51,340 bases of DNA, from positions 1 to 51,340 of the forward strand of contig JAUICV010000004.1 of NCBI GenBank assembly GCA_030427725.1. The letters run 5' to 3'. Position 1 is the stretch's first letter. The number at the start of each line of letters is the position of its first letter. Position numbers and translations under genes: made by a program. Shown piece by piece: positions 16,274 through 24,200 of the stretch. Origin of the DNA: Chlamydiia bacterium. GTDB taxonomy: Bacteria; Chlamydiota; Chlamydiia; Chlamydiales; GCA-2402025. Below the pieces are notes generated by a model. It was not told where the DNA came from, made no database searches, and saw nothing but the letters and a program-made list of their open reading frames with translations.

Positions 16274-17066
16274 AGCCTTAGCTCATGTTTTTTCTAAGAG
16301 AAAATTCTTTTTTGTGTTTTCAGTTCTTGTGCTTTGTGGTTTTTTTACAGTGATTTGTAAAACATTAGCTCTAGGGGCAGGTCACTGGGTATCTGTTAGC
16401 CTTACCTTTCTTCCAATATTTTTATGTACTGGGTTTTTATTATCAGCTGGGGTGGTTTTAACTAGAGCCTATCATAATGAATTAAAAAAGCATCCATATA
16501 GTATTGTTAAGATTCTTCAAGAATCTTGGCAAATGCTTTTAAACATTTGTTATATATCACTTCCATTAGTTTTAGCTTATTTGCTTCTTTGGATGTTCAT
16601 GGGAGCTTTTTATTTACTGAAAGAGCTACCTCTTTTAGGGAATATAATAGGAGCTCTTTTAGCTTTTGCTCCCTTTATGTTAATGCTAGTAGCTATTTTA
16701 CTTGGGATTTTTAGTATTGTTGTTTTATTTTTTGCGACACCTGAAGCTGCTTTAAAAACAGGGGTTAAGCTAGAGCTAATACCATCTATTTGGAAAAGAC
16801 TTAAAGTTCGTGTTCTATCAAATGCAGCATTTTTGGTTCTTGGGATGTTGCCAGCTGGAGTGTGTATAGCCCTACTTTATGTGGCAGCTTACCTAACAGG
16901 AGAGAATTTCTTCGGAAATGTTAAGTTTGTCTCAAAGCTATTTCATCATTTTTTCTTAATGGTTCCATTTTGCGCTCTTTTAGCTCCTAGCGTAATCTTT
17001 TTCTTCAACTTTGCAGCAGAAAGTTTTATCCTCTACCGTAAGAAAGAAAAAGATTGCCAGGTATAG
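16248..17066 (+). CDS. polytopic membrane protein of unknown function
   Basis: From ATG 16248 (272 residues) the protein has about six hydrophobic segments: residues ~20-40, ~48-70, ~95-125, ~130-160, ~185-210 and ~230-255. A charged C-terminal tail (YRKKEKDC) follows. No transporter or enzyme motif is visible. An upstream GTG at 16200 would add 16 polar residues but has no ribosome-binding site. It converges with the kinase gene at 17084 with only 17 bases between them. It looks like a lineage-restricted inner-membrane protein. Confidence 0.75.
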   Translation: MELEKIFDRALAHVFSKRKFFFVFSVLVLCGFFTVICKTLALGAGHWVSVSLTFLPIFLCTGFLLSAGVVLTRAYHNELKKHPYSIVKILQESWQMLLNICYISLPLVLAYLLLWMFMGAFYLLKELPLLGNIIGALLAFAPFMLMLVAILLGIFSIVVLFFATPEAALKTGVKLELIPSIWKRLKVRVLSNAAFLVLGMLPAGVCIALLYVAAYLTGENFFGNVKFVSKLFHHFFLMVPFCALLAPSVIFFFNFAAESFILYRKKEKDCQV

Positions 17067-17083
17067 AGTTATTATCTAAGCCT

Positions 17084-18604
17084 CTAAGCTGTGATGTCGC
17101 TTTCTTCATCCTCTTCTGAAATGGAACTTAGACGAAAAATATTTGTTCTAGGAGTTTGCATTTGATCAAGTTGTTCTACAATTTCATCGATTGTGGGTCT
17201 TTCGTCTGGATTCTCCTTTAAACAAGCTAGGCATAAAGCTTGAATTGCTTTTTTAGGATCGATTAATCTAATAGATGCTGATTGCTGAGACCGCATTCTT
17301 TGTGAATTCATCCATCTAGTAAGATTGGAAGTATTCAAAATACAATCGTTTATTTGCTTTTGTAGTAGTTGTTTTTGTTTTTTGTTGTACTCTGTGATTA
17401 ATCGTTCAAGCTCTTGATCGCTTATTGTTGGATTGATACGTTTTTGATACGCCCAATATTGTCGTGTATTACCTACTACATCGAGAACAGCTGTTGAAAT
17501 AGGAGTAGCATTAAAGAGTAACTCAAACATTAGTAAAGCAAAACTCCACACATCGGAGGGCTTTCCGTAAATTGTGTTTCCAGCTTGTTTTTCTGGAGCG
17601 TCTGTTGCTGGTGTTCCAAATGTTTTCGTGTTTTTAGTAATAGCATCTGATTTCAAGGTAGAGTCAAAATCTGCCAACCTGGCGCTTAAATTATCAGTAA
17701 TAAAAACATTTTCTGTTTTAATGTCACCGTGAACATAGTCGTTGTCGTGCATAGTTTTTATAGCTCTAGCGATTTCAAAGACTATGCGCAAGTAAGATGA
17801 TTGAGTTAAGCTAGATCGTTTTACAAAGAAAAGGTCTTTTCGCTTGAAATAAGGATAATATGCAGATTTGCCTGTAATAGCTAGAGGTTTCAATACGTAG
17901 GGACTATCCAGATGCAGAGCAACTCCAGCTTCTTGCCTAGCATCAAGGAGATCTCTAGCAGAGGGTTTGAGAGTTTTTTTAACAGTTATTAAATGATCAA
18001 AGCGTTCTGCTGTGTGATCACTATGACCTCCTTGTGGAAAGTTATTCAGTTTATAAGGTGTGACAGTTCTTTTAAAAATATGCTGAGCCATTTGGTTAGT
18101 AGATTCACAAAAGCTTACCCTACTCGCTAAAGGAGCTGTTTTGTTTCGGTTTAAAAAAAGATAGTTATCTACTAAAAATTTAGAATAGGGTTTGAATGAA
18201 TCTTCAAATAAGGCTTCTTTTCTGAAGAGAGTTGAGCTAACGCTAGCTTCTTTTAGAGGGGGGTCTATCATTGACTGTGTTAGTGATTTGGACTCGGGCT
18301 CGTTTTCAGTAGAAGTGTCTTTAAGAGGAAAAAGAGCTTGTATAGCTCTGTATCTACCTGCAGAAGTTTCTTTAAAAAGGTGCGTTATTTCTTTGAGTGA
18401 TTTGCAAGTGATGGATTCGCAATAACAAGATTCAGTCTCTTTTGGAGAGATTGATAATTCTTCTACTTTTTTGTGAATATCTTTAATAGATTGGTCGATT
18501 GCCTGTGCTTCGAAAAGCGTTTCAAATGAACAACTAGCATCTAGTGAAACTTTTTCATTATGAGAAACAGTGTTTTGATTATTGTAAGCTCCAGCGGTCG
18601 ACAT
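17084..18604 (-). CDS. eukaryotic-like Ser/Thr protein kinase
   Basis: ATG 18604 with AAGGA seven bases upstream gives 506 residues; a TTG at 18622 is less likely. Residues 1-180 are a Ser/Glu-rich N-terminal region; the kinase domain follows with lysine in ITVKKTL (~209), catalytic loop HGDIKTEN (D294, N299), a DFD in place of DFG (D312) and a DAPE activation-segment end. The C-lobe then has an extra ~80-residue helical stretch before CLACLKENPDERPTIDEI. Ser/Thr kinases of this kind in intracellular bacteria may be secreted effectors or internal regulators. No signal peptide or membrane anchor, unlike PknB/PknD types. Confidence 0.88.
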   Translation of the reverse strand: MSTAGAYNNQNTVSHNEKVSLDASCSFETLFEAQAIDQSIKDIHKKVEELSISPKETESCYCESITCKSLKEITHLFKETSAGRYRAIQALFPLKDTSTENEPESKSLTQSMIDPPLKEASVSSTLFRKEALFEDSFKPYSKFLVDNYLFLNRNKTAPLASRVSFCESTNQMAQHIFKRTVTPYKLNNFPQGGHSDHTAERFDHLITVKKTLKPSARDLLDARQEAGVALHLDSPYVLKPLAITGKSAYYPYFKRKDLFFVKRSSLTQSSYLRIVFEIARAIKTMHDNDYVHGDIKTENVFITDNLSARLADFDSTLKSDAITKNTKTFGTPATDAPEKQAGNTIYGKPSDVWSFALLMFELLFNATPISTAVLDVVGNTRQYWAYQKRINPTISDQELERLITEYNKKQKQLLQKQINDCILNTSNLTRWMNSQRMRSQQSASIRLIDPKKAIQALCLACLKENPDERPTIDEIVEQLDQMQTPRTNIFRLSSISEEDEESDITA

Positions 18605-18733
18605 GCATAATTCCTTTTGCAAGATAAAAATTGTAATAGGGACAAAGAATATATTTAGATTTTCAGTTTTTGTAGAGCTTTAATTTAAAAAAATTTAGAT
18701 CTTGCTTGAATTGTTGTAAGAGAGAGGACTGTT

Positions 18734-18764
18734 TTGTGATTATAAACATGAAATGTGGTACAAT
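18734..18764 (+). promoter_or_regulatory. putative extended -10 promoter of the MnmC-like gene
   Basis: TGGTACAAT (18756-18764) is an extended -10 element; TTGTGA at 18734 is a poorly spaced -35 (19 bases). The gene start is ATG 18813. Confidence 0.35.
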
Positions 18765-18812
18765 TGCCCCTCGAATTACTAAAAAAAACCGCTCTTTTGC
18801 AAAAGTAGAATT

Positions 18813-19799
18813 ATGAAGATAGCAGTTGTCGGAGCCGGCCTTGCTGGTTTGGCCCTAGCTTATCATCTGAAGCAAATAAATCAAGACTTTGACATTTCAT
18901 TATTTGATACACCTTCGCTTAAAAAAGCATCAGATATTGAATCAGGACTTGTGCACCCACTTGTTAGCGATGGGTCTAGGTTTTGTTTTGAAGGAAAAAA
19001 AGCTCTACAATCTACCTTAAGGTTAATTGATGCAGTTGAAAAATTTTCAGGAAAAACCGTTTCTTTAAAAGAACCAATTGTGAAACTAGCTTGGACGAAT
19101 AGAGAAAAGCAAAACCTTTCTTTATTAGCCAGAAAGCATGAAGGACTTTGTTACGATTCAACAAATAAAAAGTTTGGGCAGCTTTTTATTTCATGCGCTA
19201 GAACAATTTTCGTAAAAGACTATCTCTTTTTTTTGAAAAGTCTTTGCCTAAATCTTGGTGTGAATTTTATTGAGAAAGTTGTAACTCCTTCAGAGCTTGA
19301 GAGTTCTTATGATCTAGTTATCCTAGCTATGGGAGCTAATGTAGTAAATTATCCGGAAATTACACAAAATCTTCCTTTACAAGTTTTAAAAGGGCAAACG
19401 CTTAAAGTTAAAATCCAAAGACAGCTTCCTTACAGTACAATCTCCAAAGGCTATATTGCAAAAACCAAAAATCCAAATGAGTATTTTTTAGGAAGTACCT
19501 ATGAAAGATTCTTTGATACAGACCAAGAGGATATAGAGCTAGCTAAAAGGCAAATTCTTATAAAATTATCAAATATTTTAGAGACTGATCAAGTTGATGT
19601 TCTATCATGTTTTTCAGCTGTTAGGGTTTGCAATAAACAAAGGCATTTACCGATTATTTCTCAAATAGCTGAGAAAACGGTGGTGGTGACAGCTTTAGGC
19701 TCTAGAGGGATTTTGTATCATTCTTTTATTGCAGAACAAATAGCTCTGGCAGCTAAAACAAGGCGCTTTGCTATAATCAAAAAAGAATTTATCTCATAA
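18813..19799 (+). CDS. FAD-dependent oxidoreductase, DAO family, MnmC C-domain-like
   Basis: This 328-residue protein opens with an FAD Rossmann motif VGAGLAGLALAYHL. The SGLVHPLVSDGSRF block, the LKGQ segment and the final GSRGILYHSFIAEQIA block match the FAD oxidoreductase half of MnmC, which demodifies cmnm5U to nm5U at tRNA position 34. The methyltransferase half of MnmC is absent. Other D-amino-acid/glycine oxidase-type roles remain possible. The gene stands alone between kinase genes, with its own promoter. Confidence 0.75.
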   Translation: MKIAVVGAGLAGLALAYHLKQINQDFDISLFDTPSLKKASDIESGLVHPLVSDGSRFCFEGKKALQSTLRLIDAVEKFSGKTVSLKEPIVKLAWTNREKQNLSLLARKHEGLCYDSTNKKFGQLFISCARTIFVKDYLFFLKSLCLNLGVNFIEKVVTPSELESSYDLVILAMGANVVNYPEITQNLPLQVLKGQTLKVKIQRQLPYSTISKGYIAKTKNPNEYFLGSTYERFFDTDQEDIELAKRQILIKLSNILETDQVDVLSCFSAVRVCNKQRHLPIISQIAEKTVVVTALGSRGILYHSFIAEQIALAAKTRRFAIIKKEFIS

Positions 19800-19806
19800 A
19801 AATAAA

Positions 19807-19932
19807 TTAATATATAGCTTCAGATTCTGGCCTTAAAATAACTTCAGTAATTCCTAGAAAGTCTCCCCTATTAAAAAATTCAGACAAGAAATTTACTTTC
19901 CCAGAATCGGGTATGTATAACTTTTTGTTTAT
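19807..19932 (-). pseudogene. possible gene-end remnant
   Basis: A 41-codon frame without a start codon runs to a TAA at 19807-19809 and reads like real protein (KLYIPDSGKVNFLSEFF, then GDFLGITEVILRPESEAIY). It is bounded upstream by a stop and has no ribosome-binding site, so if genuine it is the leftover end of a minus-strand gene. An 8-base inverted repeat (GATTCTGG at 19823, CCAGAATC at 19901) lies inside it. Low confidence. Confidence 0.2.
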
Positions 19933-20044
19933 TTAGTTAAATCGAACGGTTGTTTTGCGTCTTAGTATTTAAAATAACATGTGGAGTTTAATTTTTATTT
20001 CATGATAATCTCTACGACTTTATTATTAAAATAAGGTTTTATTT

Positions 20045-22393
20045 ATGAGTTTGGTGCAAGTTAATGCTGATCCAACTTTTGAGGTTTTTCAACAACTTGA
20101 AAGAACTAAATTTCTGTCGAGTGCTATATCATGTGGTAGTTTTAAAGCTTCTTTTGAAAGTAAAGGGAAAACACCCCAATCAGTACTAGAGCTCTACCCT
20201 AATGTATCGATAAAGGTGGAAGAAAAAAACTCAGACGGTCAGGTAGAAACATATGCATTAAAGTTTTTTCGAGGAATGCGGCTTGATACAAGAGATAAAA
20301 CGTTTGAGAATGCTCATTTTTTAAATCAACTTGCTCCAACTTATACATTGGAATCACTCGGGGTTAGGAAATTATCTATTCTTCATGATTCAATGAGAGA
20401 CTATCAGGAGTTTCCCTATGTTAAATATAAAATGTTTGGACAACATATTCAGGCATTAATTTGTGATAAAGCGACAAAAATAGATTTCAAGGGGCTTCAG
20501 AAAATAGTTTTGCAATGTCTGGATTTTTATCAAATCTTGCAAAAGGAAGGTCTTGTTTTATGCAATATCAATCGTTGGAATACGTTCGTTGATTCAGAGT
20601 ATAACATTAAATTTGCAAGTCATGAATTTTTAGGAGATCAAGGAAAATTAGGTAGTAAGGCGAGTACTAATGCTTTTTATCGATCACCCTTTGAGTATCT
20701 AGGCGCTTATCATGAATCTGTTACACCAATTGCAATTGCATCGATTTTCTACTATTTGATTACTAGAAAGGAGTTGTTTGCGTTCGAGCATGACAATAAT
20801 GATACTTACGAGATAAGAGTAGCAAGACATTTAAATAGAGTTTCTAAATTCTGCGGGCCACTTCCCGAACATTTAGTATTAAAACTATTGACCAAGGACA
20901 AGTATAAAAATTTGTTTCATAAGAATCTGGAGACTGGAAAAGTTATGTTAAAGCCAGTTGCTGATAGATATATAAATTATGAAGAAAGCTCAATGGATTC
21001 TTTTATTCAAGAGCGAATTCGCTTTGGTCTATCTGAGTCTAATTATTTCGAAAACGTTCCAAGTGAAGCTGAAGAGATAAGTAAGGGCTTTTTTACTCTA
21101 ATTAAGGGATTGACTAATTTAGAACATACTATGTCAGCTCAAGAAGCTTTATCTTTGCCTTTCATTCAAAAATTTATGGTGAGCACACCCATTAGATCGG
21201 CTGAATCTTCTCCATATGCAAAGTATTCTCTCGAAGACAAGCCTCATATTAGGGTTACAAATGCTCTCCATAGAAACCATCCTAGGTTAAGATCGTACTT
21301 AAAAGAAGACTCTATGTTACCTACTGCTTATAGATTTAGGACTGTTTTGGGAGCCGGGACCTACGGGGTTGTTTTAAAATGTGGTTTAAAAGGGGCTGAT
21401 AAAGTTAATGATTTTGCTCTAAAAATTTTATTCCCTAAAGAAAGTAGAGAAGCCTATGAGAAGTCTTGCAGTAAAGATCTTAAGTGTATCGAAGAATTGA
21501 ATAAATGCTCTCCAAGTACTACATTGCCACTTTTGACAGTAAATGGAGAGAAAAGCTTCGAGTATAATGGGTTGAGAGGATATTTTCTTCCGTTATCAGG
21601 GGCTAGTTTATCTAACTATATAAATAAAGGTACTCGTTATCCATTTACAGATGTTATTCACTTTTTAGCTCAAGCCATAAATCACTATCAAAACCTCTGC
21701 GCTAAGGGGGTTGTACAAGTTGATTTGACTCCAAGAAATATTCTGATCGAAGGAGATTTAAAAACACCAAACACGCTAAAATTCATCGACCCAGCAGGTT
21801 TATATCAAGAAGGAACTGAGATTAATAGTAGGTGTATAACGCCTTGGATGTATACTTCTCCAACATTTCATACAAATAAATTTAATAGGTCTGAAATGGC
21901 TTTTAGTTTAGGCTGTGCGGTATACACTATGGTAACTAGAAAACCTTTGTTTACTTGCAGCACAGGAGGGCCTGAAGAACCAAAATTAACGGCAGCTCTT
22001 AGGCATTTAAATAGTATTAAAGAAGTTTTTGGGGATTTAAGGGATGCTTTTATAAAAGAGCTAGACTCCCAGATTCAGGCAAATCTTTTTACGTTTAGCC
22101 AAGAGACGGGATATACCCTAAAATCTTCATCCTCCACACCGTCTAATACTCCACCACCGCCTCCAACTTACAGTCAAAAAATGAACAACATTAGAGAAGC
22201 TTTAAATCACGACTCTTTATCATTCACATTTACGCACGAAATAGAGAACCATGAAGAAGTTGCAAAGGAATTAATAGACGTGATCGGCTCATTACTTTAT
22301 TGGTATAAACCAATAACAGCTGAAGGCGTTAAAACTTTCGATTTAGTAAAGCGTTTTCCGGAAATATTTGCATTACACGAATCATCAAAGTAG
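20045..22393 (+). CDS. tandem kinase: N-terminal CMGC-like pseudokinase plus C-terminal kinase domain
   Basis: A 782-residue protein with two kinase folds. N-domain (~20-385): lysine in YALKFF (K73) is kept, but the catalytic loop reads LCNINRWN and the DFG position ASHE, so both catalytic aspartates are lost; it keeps the CMGC-type NAFYRSPFEYLG, a CLK-like insert (RHLNRVSKFCGPLPEHLV) and MSAQEALSLPFI. C-domain (~425-780): GAGTYGVV glycine loop, FALKIL (K460), VDLTPRN (D560, N565) and IDPAG (D582), so it could be active. Both halves share TRK-x-LF...RHLN, pointing to internal duplication. A PPPPP run lies near residue 703. Start ATG 20045; weak ribosome-binding site. Probably acquired from a eukaryote. 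Confidence 0.82.
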   Translation: MSLVQVNADPTFEVFQQLERTKFLSSAISCGSFKASFESKGKTPQSVLELYPNVSIKVEEKNSDGQVETYALKFFRGMRLDTRDKTFENAHFLNQLAPTYTLESLGVRKLSILHDSMRDYQEFPYVKYKMFGQHIQALICDKATKIDFKGLQKIVLQCLDFYQILQKEGLVLCNINRWNTFVDSEYNIKFASHEFLGDQGKLGSKASTNAFYRSPFEYLGAYHESVTPIAIASIFYYLITRKELFAFEHDNNDTYEIRVARHLNRVSKFCGPLPEHLVLKLLTKDKYKNLFHKNLETGKVMLKPVADRYINYEESSMDSFIQERIRFGLSESNYFENVPSEAEEISKGFFTLIKGLTNLEHTMSAQEALSLPFIQKFMVSTPIRSAESSPYAKYSLEDKPHIRVTNALHRNHPRLRSYLKEDSMLPTAYRFRTVLGAGTYGVVLKCGLKGADKVNDFALKILFPKESREAYEKSCSKDLKCIEELNKCSPSTTLPLLTVNGEKSFEYNGLRGYFLPLSGASLSNYINKGTRYPFTDVIHFLAQAINHYQNLCAKGVVQVDLTPRNILIEGDLKTPNTLKFIDPAGLYQEGTEINSRCITPWMYTSPTFHTNKFNRSEMAFSLGCAVYTMVTRKPLFTCSTGGPEEPKLTAALRHLNSIKEVFGDLRDAFIKELDSQIQANLFTFSQETGYTLKSSSSTPSNTPPPPPTYSQKMNNIREALNHDSLSFTFTHEIENHEEVAKELIDVIGSLLYWYKPITAEGVKTFDLVKRFPEIFALHESSK

Positions 22394-22396
22394 TGA

Positions 22397-22425
22397 TAAA
22401 AGGAGCCCCTAATAAGAGGCTCTTT
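22397..22425. terminator. possible bidirectional terminator between convergent kinase genes
   Basis: AGGAGCC (22401-22407) pairs with GGCTCTT (22418-22424, one G-U) between the plus-strand tandem kinase and the minus-strand kinase ending at 22409. TTTCT follows on the plus strand and TTTT on the minus strand. The T-tracts are short. Confidence 0.45.
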
Positions 22426-23608
22426 CTATATTAAAAAATTTCTGTCGAAGCCCAAGCAACTCAGAGATGACGGTATCAATAGAGGCTCTTCGAGAGGGGG
22501 CATGAGTTAAACATGTTTTAGCGATCTCAAAAAGCGCCCAATTAGCATTGAGTCTTTCGGGGACTTTACCATGAAATGATAAGTACTTTTTTGCGCGAGC
22601 CTCTAAGTTTTCTGGCTTGGATAGATAATATTTAACATCTTCAGTAATATCGGAATCTGTGGCAGTTAGATCTTGCATTTTTATTGATGGGTGATTGTGG
22701 GTAGCCATTATAAAAAGAAGAATACCCAAAGACCAAATATCCATCGCTTTGTAGGGGATTTTTCTGGGAAAGTACGATCCTATTTCTGGAGGGGCATACC
22801 CTAAAGTTCCGCAACGGTGAAATTTAGCGTTTATTTCTTCAACGGATTGACAAAACCCAAAATCTATTAATCTAGCTCGCATGTCCTTAGTAATCAAAAC
22901 ATTGAAAGGTTTAAGGTCTCTATGAACATGATTTGCTTCGTGTATTGCCTTAAGGCTGTGCGCGATATCGAGACAAAATTGTAGGGATTGGTCAGTTAAA
23001 GAGGTGTAGTCAGGTTGAATATGTAATTCTAAGTCTCCATTTGAGATAAATGGGAACCAAAGAGAATCCAAAGGTCCAATACAGACAGGCTTTAAAATAA
23101 ACTCGCTATCAAACAAAAGAGTTTTTTTAGCTTCGTCTTCCCGGGAGTTAATTCGCTCTACAAACTTACGGAAGCTTTTTTTGACAAAAATTTGCTGGCC
23201 AACTTTATAAGTGGAAACAACGGAAAAAGCTGTTCTTTCTAGACGTTCTTGTAAAATCGGAGGTCTTGCAAGTAGTTCTGCCTTAAAAAAGATTGCAGAA
23301 TTATCAGCTATAAGCTGTTTTGAACTAACGGGTAATTCTGGATTATTATGCAAAAATTGATGATTAGTTTCTAAAATCTCCATGGATCTTTTGTATGTTC
23401 TACTAACCGTTATAGTAGAAGTAGGGCTAACTTCAATCCAAGACCGTTCTTTTGATTTAGGCCTTATGCCATCATAGCTATCGAAGGCTATGTTTGCTTT
23501 ACGTGACATAAAACCTCCTTTAAGAGAGCTTTTTGCAAATTGAGAAGTAAGTGAGTCTATAGGGTCTTTTTGTTTTTCCTTTGATGTTAGTGTGGATGGA
23601 ATTGTCAA
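22409..23608 (-). CDS. Ser/Thr protein kinase body, out of frame with its N-terminal part
   Basis: The open frame (399 residues from TTG 23608) is a kinase: lysine in IFVKKSF (~143), HRDLKPFN (D231, N236), IDFG (D249), GTLGYAPPE and DIWSLGILLF, ending with CLTHAPSRRASIDTV. Upstream the same frame stays open beyond 23608 to about 23757 and joins the piece at 23748-24002 if one A is removed from the ten-A tract at 23758-23767. The TTG has no ribosome-binding site, whereas internal ATG 23509 has AAAGGAGG four bases before it and would give a 366-residue kinase. The segment TYKRSMEILETNHQFLHNNP is shared with the kinase at 24201. Confidence 0.85.
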   Translation of the reverse strand: MTIPSTLTSKEKQKDPIDSLTSQFAKSSLKGGFMSRKANIAFDSYDGIRPKSKERSWIEVSPTSTITVSRTYKRSMEILETNHQFLHNNPELPVSSKQLIADNSAIFFKAELLARPPILQERLERTAFSVVSTYKVGQQIFVKKSFRKFVERINSREDEAKKTLLFDSEFILKPVCIGPLDSLWFPFISNGDLELHIQPDYTSLTDQSLQFCLDIAHSLKAIHEANHVHRDLKPFNVLITKDMRARLIDFGFCQSVEEINAKFHRCGTLGYAPPEIGSYFPRKIPYKAMDIWSLGILLFIMATHNHPSIKMQDLTATDSDITEDVKYYLSKPENLEARAKKYLSFHGKVPERLNANWALFEIAKTCLTHAPSRRASIDTVISELLGLRQKFFNIERASY

Positions 23609-23747
23609 TGCTTCGAAAGATCTAAAACTACTTCTTAAAGCTTCTCTTTGCTTCTCTAAAAGACTGTGTATAATTGCCGTACTTTTTGCCTTAAGAGAAG
23701 AATCACTAAAGCTTTTTATAGTGTCTTCTGGAGTGATTTTTAGATGT

Positions 23748-24002
23748 TCAAACGCTCTTTTTTTTTTCAGGTGTTAGATCGACAGAAAGTGTTTTTCTAA
23801 ATTTTTCCTGTAGCTTAAGAGTACGGCCAATGACTTCATCTGATGGGAGGTTCTGATCTTCTGGTAGGTTTTTCATGAAATCTAAATCGAGTGAGGACTT
23901 TGAGACTAATGCTAACCAACGACCATCAGAGGACACGGAAGTTTTAGAAAAATCATACGTTTGATTTTCAGCTGGACTAGAAGAGGGTAGATGAACTGAC
24001 AT
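23748..24002 (-). CDS. N-terminal fragment of the frameshifted kinase gene
   Basis: This 84-residue frame contains YDFSKTSVSSDGRWLALVS, which repeats elements of the N-terminus of the next kinase (DFSKTS and SSSGRWMKVS). It ends three codons after a ten-A run on its coding strand. Reading nine A instead continues as KKRAFEHLKITPEDTIKSFS straight into the kinase frame below, giving a 530-residue protein of the same size as its paralogues. Alone it has no kinase motif. Either the gene is frameshifted or slippage on the A-tract restores the product in some molecules. Confidence 0.7.
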   Translation of the reverse strand: MSVHLPSSSPAENQTYDFSKTSVSSDGRWLALVSKSSLDLDFMKNLPEDQNLPSDEVIGRTLKLQEKFRKTLSVDLTPEKKKSV

Positions 24003-24159
24003 TTTTAAAGCCTTTACATAGGAGTGAATTTAAAAAATAGGGGTAGTCTACATCTGAAATACGATTTTTTAAACCATTTTTACTGATGTTGTTAAGATAA
24101 AAGACTTGTTTTGATCCTAGATAAACAGGACCTATATGGTTGCAGATGAGCTGGAAATA

Positions 24160-24189
24160 AGAAAGGTCTCATATTTTAGAGACCTTTCT
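24160..24189. other. perfect 11-base hairpin downstream of a kinase gene
   Basis: AGAAAGGTCTC (24160-24170) and GAGACCTTTCT (24179-24189) form a perfect stem with an eight-base loop, eleven bases after the minus-strand kinase stop at 24201. On the minus strand the T-run lies before the stem and only TATTTCC follows, so it is a weak terminator or an RNA 3'-end stabiliser. Confidence 0.5.
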
Positions 24190-24200
24190 AAAAAAAATAA

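Noticed and set aside
20045..22393. Tandem kinase as a close paralogue of the four neighbouring kinases
   Set aside because: It lacks their shared N-terminal segments and C-lobe tail and has CMGC-like features instead.
24160..24189. Perfect hairpin as a classical terminator or a mobile-element end
   Set aside because: There is no T-run after the stem in the direction of the upstream gene, and no matching repeat was noticed elsewhere in the window.
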